In this document: piece by piece, positions 13,901-25,900 of the stretch
Layout: every line of letters starts with the position of its first letter
How positions within the stretch are numbered: position 1 is the stretch's first letter
Assembly (NCBI RefSeq): GCF_000327385.1
Contig: NW_008708846.1
Location: 1,566,609 to 1,630,608 of the forward strand
Source of the DNA: Lottia gigantea
Taxonomy: Eukaryota > Mollusca > Gastropoda > Lottiidae
Direction of reading: 5' to 3'
DNA: 64,000 nucleotides
Position numbers and translations under genes: made by a program
Notes under the pieces: model-generated
What the model was told of the DNA's origin: nothing
The model's database searches: none
Seen by the model: the letters and a program-made list of their open reading frames with translations, nothing else

Positions 13901-16900
13901 TGCAGTATTCACTTGGTGATATTTTGAGTATTAACATAATGACTCATTATTTTATGAGGCTGTTTTATACATGGTTGTGAAACAACCAAAGCAAAACATA
14001 AATTGTGGTTTTCAGTTTCAGAAAATAAATCAAGAAAAAAAACTGATATAGAATACTTCATTCTTTCTTGTAAAAATACACTCAGACTGCAAACTTATCA
14101 GGCCATTGATAGAGATTGCTTGGTTAATCAATAAGCTATCCATTTCACCTTCTCTCAATCTATTAGAGCCTCACACCTCGCACCATTGTTCTACTGTCTA
14201 TGAAGGCTAATTAAAGCCACCTATAACAATGCCAGATCCAATCAAACTTATTAATGTCATTCCTTCACATATACAATGTCAATCTTGTTAATTACACATT
14301 CTGTTCTACAAGTGTATATTGAGACATGCGTTAATGGGTTTTGCAACAGTTCATATACTAATGAAATTGATAATTCTATAATAAAAAAAATGAATGGGTA
14401 TGAGAAAGAGTTGATTAGTTAAGCGTCTAATATAATTAATCAATGGATATGAATTTGACTCTACATTTTTCATTTTGAAGCAAAAATAGGTTGGTTGGTA
14501 GATGACAAGGTATTGTCTGTTTCACTCGATAGATTCTTAAACATGTAGAAATTTACAATATCTTAATGAGAGCCAACATGAAATCTATCTGGGATGACAC
14601 TTTTATTTGTGTGTTAAAAAAGATACTCTCCTATAGAAGCACTGGCCACGGTCACAAGAAGAGAACATTATTCTTTTGCAACAATGATCAATTTTAGTAA
14701 TGAAGATTAAATTGAAATGGTACTGTTATAAATGTTCATCGCTATGTGCAAAGAGAAATTACAACAATGTAAATAACTTAAATAATACAATGTTTACAAA
14801 TAATACAAAAACATTTTATGCAATTGTTTCAGTTAATGGAATGGGGTCCAATTTTCCATGGAGAAGTAAATTACTTCGATTTTTGTTTCTTTAAAGCAGT
14901 AACTAAACTGGAAATTGGTCTTGAAGTTCCTTGTAATATCGTTTGACAATCAGAGAAGCATTTTTGTCTGTGGAATTGTCGAATTATAGGTTGCAACAAA
15001 GGGTATAATTTGATATTCATGCTGGATATTTAGACCACAAGGTACTACAGTTTGCAATTGATCGATCCAGAAACTCTCTCTCTGTAATGGCTTGGTTTTG
15101 GGTTTAACTGTAGGCAATAAGGGAACTTTTTCAATGGGTATGACAAGAATATCTTCTATGGAAGAAGTGATGGGCAAACTACAGATACATAAATGCTTAT
15201 TATTAACAACACACGTTATTTTCACTTTGTCAATATTAATATCTTGTTTTAATCACCAATGAATTTATTCGGCCCTTATTCACCCTCTTTTTTGTAAATA
15301 TTTTTGTTACTTTATAATTTGCTTTCAATGTACATATTAAGTAACGCTGCTGTAATTTCTTTGACATATTTATAATTATATTTTCATAATTTGTAAATAT
15401 TTGTATTGGTAACAGATTAATGTAAGCCTTGGCTTGTTTCTGAAACCAACGTTTATATATAACACATGTATTATTTGTAAATTAAGAAGAAATAAATATT
15501 GTTTAAATCAACACACAAGAGATAAATTGGTTTATTAGTAGGCCTACATTACATTATTTTTGATAGGTACAATAATTCTTAAAATAACATACGATTGCTG
15601 ATTGAATAAAATAATTAACACAAGTAAATTAATTGAAAAGGATTAATTGAAGATTAAATAAACATCTATTGCTAATATTGGAGTCTTTTATTGATAAATA
15701 ACTATCTGTAGTTTGTTGAAATATATAGAATACATTAATGCATATTAATTATTACATTATAGATATGTTGACTGTTGAAAATAGAATTCGAGCCGCTGTC
15801 CTGGCAAAATGTCCCTCATTTCACACTGCATGATGTTTTCATTTACACAACCATGTCCTTGTTGGCCTAATTCTGACCCATGTAAAATAAAGAGTTTATT
15901 ATTATTATTATAATTAGCCCATTAGGTGCAGAAAAGAAGGACATCATATCATGTTTTGAGCTTGTTCATCAAATACATGTTTATAAGTCTACCTTTACTT
16001 GTCTACCATTACTTTTACAAGAAAATTACTAATAGACCAGGTGCTGCATGCTTCAACATTCCGTTTTCTGTGCAAATGAAAAATTTGAAAAAAAACAGTT
16101 AAACATTTGATATAACATCAGAATAACACAGTCGTATTTAAACCATTTTAGATGATGGAAATTACCTGATTAGAACACACTTCCTCTCAGATTCATTCAA
16201 TAAGGTTTCATATTAATGGAGAAAATTACACACTCACAAATCTCATACAATTGCCCATCATATTTTTCTTTCTAATAACCAGGGTTGTATTTTTTATGTT
16301 AGAAAGTTCATGCAGCATTTTAATCAAAGATGCAAATTATATATTAGAGCCCACTTGATAACTATTCAAATTACAGTGGCGTTTTGACAACCTATGATCA
16401 TAGCCTATTATATATTCCTTGTTCAAATAGTTTTGTTTTGCTCTATTACAAAATTGCTGTTAATAACATCAAATTAAGGCTTTTCTTTTGAATGTAGAAA
16501 ATATTGAACTTTCATTAAATATGGAAATTAGTAGGTTTTTTTTAAAAGGATTATCTTTGATGATATGATTGAAAGTTTGAGTGGGCCTTTATTAAGGATT
16601 TGTTTTTTTCATAAATTGAAAGCAGGACGAATTTATGCTTGAAAATTGGAAATGTGCAAAAATAATTCTTAAAGATAGCTTGCCCCACAGGATAAAATCA
16701 AACATGATAGAATAACAATTATCACAGGCATGTTGTTTTTAACCTTTTGTATACCCTTCAGAAATTGTGCCTTCTTAACCACTTTTTAACCACTGATTAC
16801 AATGTCAAATTTTGCTCAAAAACTGTATATATTTTCCAAAATTTTTTTTAATCAAAATATAAAATATGCTTTTAAAAAGGTTTATTTGCATTTCAAATGA

Positions 16901-19900
16901 TGAGAAAAACTGTATCCAAATTTTACTGTCAACTTTCTCTCATTTCCACTTGACAGAAATATTAGGACAACAATACTTTTGATTTTTTTGTTAGAGCTTG
17001 TCATAAACTAAAGAATTTGGCAATTTTTGTTCGATTACTTGATCTTTTTGATTGGATGGATCATTGTCTTCTTCTAACAACGATCCAGAGTCTACAAAAA
17101 TATTCCTTATTTCATATTCATTTGAATTAAATTTTATTTTAATACTGGACGCCATGATGGAACCGGAGATCAAAATACGCAAAAATGTTATCTTTTGATT
17201 TCTCAGTTCAGCATTAGGGGTTCGCTGAATCAAAAGCGATTTGGTTTGTCGTCTGCTAGGAATATATACTCCAGTCTTCTTTTTGTTGAGGCTTGAACAT
17301 TGTAGAGACCTAGTGTGAGTTGAATTTGATTTCAGCAAAAGTTTTTTTATTTATGGTTTGACAATAAAGATTTATGTGAAACTTGATATGCTTTTGTAAA
17401 TTGCAGAGGCTTCTGTTAATTGTGATTTACATGATTTTTGTAATCATTACCTTTGACCTCATCAAAATATGCTGAAATTGGCTTTGGAACACAATAAAAA
17501 CTGTAGTTTTGATTGAATATTGATAGAACTGGATATGGTCATTGTATTTTGAAAGAGAAATATTGATAACAAAAACTTATATATATGAATGAATAAATAA
17601 TCAAACAAATACTTCAGTATCATTCATACGAAAGGTTGATTTCAAAAAACAAATGTTATGTGCTTAATTTATATTGTCTTCCATATAAATGACAGACTAT
17701 TGATTGAAAAGGGTCACAGGAGCTATGTCAGTAGATTTGTTTTTGTGTTGTCTATTTTAACCAAAAGATTATTTTAGATTTTGATTAACAAACAAAACAT
17801 GATTCAAAGTAAATTAAAAGATAAAATTAAAAATGCTAATATTGTGATTAAATTTGAAAAAGGCAGCCATGTTGAAAGGTAATGGCTTTCTCTGTTATAT
17901 TTAATCAATAACCATAATAGCTCAGGTTACATAGATTTTGATTAGTTTCAGACAAATAGTCTTTCTTTTGACACCAACCCCTATCATGGAATAAGAACTC
18001 CAAGACTTGAGTGATTATTATTTCCTCCAGTATCATTAAGATTATGTTCTTTAACTGGGGTATATTATTTTGTTCGAGATGGAAATGTGGATAATAGAAA
18101 TTTTATAATGATATTTCAGTCCATTTCATAAAAAACAAAATGGGAAATCCATCATAGATGTGCATGAAATGATAAAACTAATCTTACACCAAGTTAACAA
18201 ACTCAGAAGCGTACCATTCTACCTGGTCCACAATATTATATGCCTGAAGTGTTTGAAAGAAACATCCCTATTTTGTGCGTTAGATATACTTTATATAATC
18301 AAATCATGATTCCGTTTACACGGTATCATGCAATCTGATTGGATAACAGTGGTCTCGTGCATTCGGTTTATATCTGTGTAAACAGAATTTAAATGTAAGC
18401 TCCGCCCCTTAATGGACTACTTTTATCATTGAGTTTGACTGACGTGCTTTGACACTTCACTGAATGATGACAGTATTCCCTTGAATGTGTACGCTCCAAA
18501 TTTCAACAATATCATGAATTCTGGACTTCGTCTTTCGAATTTGTCTTTCAATAATTGCACTTTCAATGTGGTCAACTTTCAGGCCGTAGACAGGAGACTA
18601 TAAATAATGTGACCTACTTATTTTTGATTGGCTGTTCTCTATTGTTAGTATCAGTTCATTAACGTTATGTTAAAATGTTATGTATTTATGCGCCAATTTA
18701 GTGCCTTAAGTTGTTGTTATATCACATAAATATTTAAACGCGTATTCAAGTTGATTTGATTATTAATCGATGTATAAACAGAAAAAATGTTCAGGTCATT
18801 CCTTAAATAATTTAGAAGTAGAATTTATAACCTACTGAAGATAATTTGGTATAAGTATAAACAAGAAATTATCATTTAAAGCTATGTGTTGCCTACTTGA
18901 AATGATTTTGGAATGTAAATTGTTAATACATTATTAAGTTTTCACAAATTAAAGTGTTATTTATTTTGTATCTTGCAGCAGTTTTACCGTCTCGTTATGG
19001 AATAGAAAATCATTTATTAGGAAGATCTCATTTATTTACTGAACCTGGTTTCTCAGAAGGAGAGAGCATACTACAGGTATGTGTTTTTAATTGATAAGAA
19101 TAATCTTTTCACTGTCTCGAAAGTGCTTACAGATACTTGATGAGGGAGTTGAAGTCACTTTATTTACCTCTGATTCACCAAATCTGTTGTAATTAATTGT
19201 ACAGATGAACAATTTAATTTCAGAGTTCAACCACACCATATTTATTTATGAAATTTATCCACTTGTGGCCCAAACAAATTTTAAATGTAAGATAAACTTT
19301 CATTTTCTAACCATTGTGAAGTCTGCACATCCAGAAATTCTGCAATCAGTTATTTTCATAAATTGTTCAAACCGTTGCCAATTAAGTTAGGGCATATAGA
19401 AACCCACTGAGAAATTGTTGGTCATTCTTCTGAACATTGTCAGAAAACACACAAAAACATGTTGGTTTTTCCTATGAACTGGTTCAGAATAGATAGAAGT
19501 GTCATTTTTGAGAAAAATCTAATTTCACAAATTTTTCATCATTATTCCTTTTTCATGAGAAGAAAATGTATTTCAGACTTTTTGTACAAATTTTTGGACT
19601 AATATCTTTAACTTTTGTCATATAATTACACTCCAAACATTATATTAGTAAAATGTTAATGCCTATGCTTCAAAACTAAACTAGACTATTAGGGATATTT
19701 GTGGTGAGGTGGAACTGCAAAATTGTCCATCTTTACATGAATACAATATTTTCATTCATTCATTCATATATATTTAGTTATTAAAAGGCTAATACTGTTG
19801 TAAGAAAGATGTTCTTTTCATTGGGAGATGTCCTTAATTAATTTGTTATTACATGTATCACGGCTTTCCAATTATTGTTCTGGCACTTTTTCTGTTTCAC

Positions 19901-22900
19901 ACCATTCTATTTGGGCAATAAATTTCAAAAAAGTTTTTACAGCCTACAGTTATGCACAGAAAATACTACTATTTAAAAAAAGAAGGATATGGTCATTTGT
20001 TATTTGATTTACCTGATAGAGCTCTATCTCAGTCATCCATATCAAACACCTACACCTACTCTTTTTGTTGAAATGAAGGGGAACAAGATGTCAGATTTTA
20101 TTCTTGGAATGTGGTGTAGATGGTTGAAACTGGGTCTATCAATATTAAAAAGACTATATATTATGTCTCGATAGGGTGGATTGAAAAAAGCATCTTAAAT
20201 ATAGATATTTATTTATGCATATTTGTAAACAATACTACAGAGTGCAGTTGAGTTTGCTCCACATCAACTTGAATGTTTAATTAAGATAAAAAAGTGATAT
20301 GATAATTTATTCCAGGCTTTGTATGGTTTTTTATTTGTGGTTTCATGTGATGGAGAAGTATTTTTTGCTTCCAGAACTGTAGAACAGTACTTAGGCTTTC
20401 ATCAGGTTAGAATCTCTCTCTACTTTATACCCCTTTTTTTGTTTTTGTTTTTAAATCCAAAAAAGGGCCATATTTCTTAAATTGAAAAATTTTCAAGAAC
20501 ATCGAAACAATGAAATTTTATGAATTTATTTTTCTGTAAATGTTAAAGTCCAGTGTGTTATTGGGTTATGAAATTATTATACCCTTTCATAGGCTAAAGT
20601 AACCCTATGGTTACCTGTTTCTTATCTAATTTTAAGAAATGACAATTAAATCATGATTCCGCTTACCTGGTATCACTCAATTTGATTGGATAACAGCAGT
20701 CACATGAATTCGGTTTATATCTGTGTAAACAGAATGTAAATATAAGCTTCGAACACCAACAGAGCTGAAATTGACACATCACTGAATGATAAAGGTATTT
20801 TCTAAATATTGTATAAACATGGAATATTTTGACATCAATGGATTCCTTATTGATGTATAATCAATTTGATGCAAGAGTATAGCCAAAATGATCCAATGAT
20901 CGTAAAAGCTTTAATCAGATGATATTTTGGTGTGGAAAGGGCACAAATAAATTGGGTCACAATTTTTGATTATACACTTATATTCAGAAGTACTAGAAAT
21001 GTAAGAAAATCACATAATTCCTTTAAAAGTACTTCAAACTAGGAATTTTAATCACTATTTCTATATGACGGTGAGGTGTGAACACTATTACTGATTAGCT
21101 CAGCTGAAAAATTCCAGTTTCTGAAACAAAAGTATTATTGGTCAAAAAACTGGCCTACCCATCCCTTTAAGTAAGAGAGAAAAATAGCAAAAATAAATCT
21201 TAAGGATGAAAATTTAATACAACCAAACATATCAAATTTCCAAATCAGATTTTTTAAGAATCTTATTTAGTTGACAATGAGAGTACAGCAGGTTTTATAT
21301 GATGCACAGGAATGGATGACCTCACAAATTCATGAAAATTGAACCCAAAAAGATATTTAAGAATTCATTACATAGAGAGAATAAACATGCTTTTAAAGTA
21401 AATTTGAAGAGCATTCAGAATATACCTATACATTCATACATATATTATTATATATTTCAGTAAATAAAATTTAATCAACTTGCAACATTATTTTCATTTT
21501 TACAGTATGATATAACATCAGAATGATGAATTAAATATTGTTGTTGGAATGAAAGAATTATATTAATTGTCCTTGACTAAGTCAATGTCAGATGCAATCT
21601 TCTCCAGATCACATGACTTTGGTGGTTGTTGCAATAACAATGAAATTTACATCGATGAAAATCAATTGTTTAAATAATATTTCTTGGTATATTATCAAAA
21701 CGCAGTAAATAACAATTTCATTATTTTTTTCAGTCGGATATCATCCATCAAAGTGTCATGGAATTAATACATTCTGAAGATAGAGAGGAGTTTAAACGAC
21801 AATTAGGATCGAGTTCTTGTCTCCCACCTGAAAAATCCAATATGTCTTTACATGAAATTTTATTGCCAGGTTTGTTCTCTCAATATTTTTACTAGTTTTT
21901 ATTTTGAAATTTAAATTGAATTTTGAACTACGCACCTAGTTTGATTATGACTGATGACTTCATTGTTCACGTTATTTAAGTTAGTTACGAATATGTTTGA
22001 AAAAAGAGGTTTTGATATTTGAAATCAGCTCACTACAAAAGATATTTGTTTGTTATAGAGAAAATGCATCTGACATAGGACTAGTATGTTCATTGTCAAT
22101 GAGACTTATGACATAAATGCTGTCATTTCTTTTACATTTGCAAAAAATTCAGCAGTTGATTTTTTTTTTTGTCCTGAGTACATCAAAATAATCATGTACA
22201 GGACTTTTCTAATTTTTTTTAACATCTTTGTTTTGTCTTATATTAAAGAAAACCCTCAAAATTGAACAGTTTAAAAAGAACTCTTTTAATAAGTATATTT
22301 TGCATAACTCGAAATTTCGTCTATGGTGCTCATGCCCCCTGCCCTACCTGTTCATCGAAGCATCATCCACTTTTAATCTTTTTGATCAATTTACTTAGTC
22401 TAAGCATAGGCCTACCGAAATGTGCTAAATACAAAAGAAACTCTAGCATTTAATCTGAAAATTTTGACTTGTGGAATTGGAAATTTCGACTTGTGATATC
22501 CAAGATTTCGACTGGTGGAATCCAAAATTTCAACTTGTGGAATCCGAAATTTCGACTGGTGGAATCCAAAATTTCAACTTGTGGAATCCGAAATTTCAAC
22601 TTGTGGAATCCGAAAGTTTGAGTTGTGCAAAATATTTTAACAAAATTAGAAATAAAAATATTGTTTCTAGGTGTGCCTAAAAGGCTTGCGAACAAAACTA
22701 ATGCTCCTTTTAACCTGGATAAAGTATAAAGGTTTTATTTTTAAAGTTCTCTTTTAAGCAGATATACCTTTTAACACAAACCAGCCAAAGTATGTAATGC
22801 ACAAACATTTAACAACTATTTTATTTTTTTTTTTAATTTAGAACTATAAGGCAACAGAATATTTTAGGCCATTACCAATATGTTGATATTGAATAGATAT

Positions 22901-25900
22901 AGTCATGCAAATATATTCACCATGCTGGGGACCATTTAAAACATTAATATTTAATTAATCTATTAATTAATTAATACTAAAAAAGGGTGAACTACTCCTT
23001 TTTTTATTTTTATTGGTCTCAGGATATGCACAAATATATCTGCTGTTTGAAGTTTGAAGTATTTTTAAAGGAACTATAGGATTTTCGTACATTTCTCGTT
23101 CTTCTGAAGACTATTTACATATATTCAAGACTAAAATCAACCCCCCCAAAATGGCACACTAGTCCCTTTGAAATTAAACACAATGTTTTCAGTCTTGACA
23201 GCATTTGCAATACTATAACAATGACAATCATTCTGAAATGTGTAAGAGATAACAGTTTGATGTTATTGTGCTATTTCAAGGCCAAACAATATATTTTTTT
23301 CGTTAATGGATTTTCATCTAGAAAAGGAAAGGAAAGAAAAAAAAAAGCTGAAATTGGTGATAAGAATATTTCAAAAAAAGAAAATCCAAGAATAAAGAAA
23401 CACTTGTATTGTCTAGGACATTCAGCTGTCACTAAGATGAGCTTATCAGGCCTTGCAAGAAAATATGTATTTTTGAGAAAAAAAATAAGCAATAGCAATT
23501 CTACAATAACAAACCAATATTACTGCCTTACTTACTTCATCAAAGGTTAATTTAACCCTACTTCCAGAAACTCAGATCTAAATCACAACTAAAATTTTTA
23601 CTATTAAATTGTAAATTGTAAATAATTCTATTTGATATATAATAATATGGCTGCAGCTGGAAATTCTTTGAACCAAATAATTTGCTATTAAATCTAGACA
23701 AATCAAATGAAACTAACAAGAAGAAATATACATATATTAACCTAATTGTAAGTATTCTGTTGATTCCATCTTTCTCATTTTCAGAAAACCAAATGTACCT
23801 TCATCGTTCATTTACTGTTAGATTTCGCTGTTTATTAGATAATACCTCAGGTTTTATAGTAAGTAATTGTTCATCTTCACCAATGTCCATTACTACATCT
23901 GTCTTCCACAATTGCTCCTTAACATTCTACTAGACACATTTTGTGAAATTGTTTATACTTGTTGACCAAATGAAAGTGCTAAAAAATACTGAAATATATT
24001 CATCATATGGACATTAATTTTCTAGAATTTACGCGCTTTGGAAAAATTTCCTGACTTTTCACCCAATCTCCAGATGTTTTTGGTACACATATATTCAATA
24101 TATTCAGTCTTTAGCTCTAAAATACTCTAAAATGCACAATTTCTTATAAATTTGAACAAAAGAATATCAACCAAAGGTGGCCAGTTCATGATGGTCTTCT
24201 GTAGAATACAGAAAAAACCAAAGTTCTGTATTACTATAGGTTATATATTTATGAATGTTTATTGTCACCATCCTTGAAAGTGTCCAAACCAAACACAACT
24301 GCTTAAGTACCATAGTGGGCATATTTTAGCTTTATACATGTAGTTACAGGAAGGGTATGTGCTGTGCCAGCTTGCTTTGCCTATTCCTTTTTAGTCACAT
24401 TCAACCCCGCTTTAGACCAGTATATAGATATTTCTAAAGAATACACTTGCTTTTAGTTAGAGATATTTATATTAGTGCAATACTTACACATACCATTTTG
24501 TTATGCATTGGCTATCTTATAACCATGATAAAGATGCATGTTTCCAAGATAAATGAAAAGTGCCAAAGACAGGCTAATGGTTAGTCCATGCAAAATGTCA
24601 TTGAAGTCTTCATAAGGTTGCAGAAAAGTAGGAAGTGAACTTCTTAATTCATTTATAATAACTCAGAACACATGTTATGATTATTACTCTTACAACACAG
24701 GTTTAAATATCCAAACTACATATATACAAGTACCTTTAGACAGTATTATATACCCTTCTTTTCTCCTTGACTATCAGGTCTCTTACTATAGTCTCCTTCC
24801 AATCAATTCCATAAGATTAACAAGTGAAATTTCAATAATGTTATCATTTTTAGACATTAGAAATCAGTGGATGGTTAAGAGTATTACATGGGCAGAATCA
24901 TGGAAATAGAACAGAAGATCCACAACTAGCGTTATTTGCAACATGTTGTCCATTCGGTCCTCTTTCACTCTTTGACATTCCATCTCGAGAACTCACCTTT
25001 AAAAGTAAACATAAAATGGATTTTTCACCTATCACTATGGACAGTAGGTAAGTTATCAAATATTGAATATTATTTTATGCATTGTGTGAATAGAAACCAA
25101 TGTATATTATATTCAATTTTTGAAATTGCAGATGCATACAACATGGTTGTGAAAAAACTTTCAATAAAAGAAGATCACTTGCTAAATAAGCATATCGTGG
25201 GTGACTGCTTGAAACCGCGTATATGCCATATTTGATCATTTTGACTTTTTGGTACCGTTTGAAAGCTCGTAAAAGCGCAGATCTGGCAATCAAAACCTGT
25301 TATTCTTAGCTTGATTGTAAATAACCCAAAAACCACTAATTAAATAACACGTATAAAAACAGTCAGATTTAAAACCTCGTAAAATATTATATTATATGAG
25401 ATTTAATGTTCATTTTTCTGCGAATGAAAGCGAAAAACCTCATATACTGTACTATTATACGTTATACAAGGTTTAAATTTTGGTAGGGCCAGATTTGTTT
25501 GGTTATGATGGTATTTGTGATTGTGACACCATCTTATCAGGTTTTTCTGAAATTCCAAGTGTACCTGACATACCTCTAAAAGCTAGAAAGTCTCTTTGGT
25601 ATGACTTTAAACAAATTGAAATGAAACTCAAATACCACTGGAAAAACAAAAAAAACTGTTCGAAGCAAGTTAGCATACTGGATGCAAAGACTTTTGTATA
25701 GCTTGTTTTGTTTATGTTTAATCATGTGAATTAAAATTATATATTATATATAGCAAATCCACAAATTCATGACTCCATGAAATACATACACAATGTTATC
25801 AAATTGAAGTGATGCCATTGGTGTGAATGGTATTAATTGATTTTGATCAATAGTAATATCTAATTTGGTCTAATTTTAATTAGATTGGATTTGATCCAAA

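Larger units (their letters stand above)
7973..18978 (+). other. AHR intron 2 (11 kb)
   Basis: It spans from the gtaagt donor to the gcag acceptor. Contents: solo LTR (8194-8772), family B copy (9625), TTAA MITEs (10707 and 13026), AATAAA minisatellite (12118), Penelope-like fossil (14820), antisense ORF (16991) and family E copy (18296). The rest is AT-rich sequence in which I see nothing specific. Confidence 0.9.

Noticed and set aside
14950-15225. Antisense 91-codon frame as a host gene
   Set aside because: The [18 protein letters not shown] signature is of a Penelope-like endonuclease, so it is a retroelement fossil.
22450-22695. Overlapping frames on both strands with repeated FHKLKF or WNPKFQL units
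   Set aside because: Translations of the 22-bp tandem repeat.
23221-23550. 109-codon frame in AHR intron 5
   Set aside because: The Lys-rich centre comes from an A-rich run (GGAAAGGAAAGAAAAAAAAA-like). No splice-compatible or homologous context is seen.
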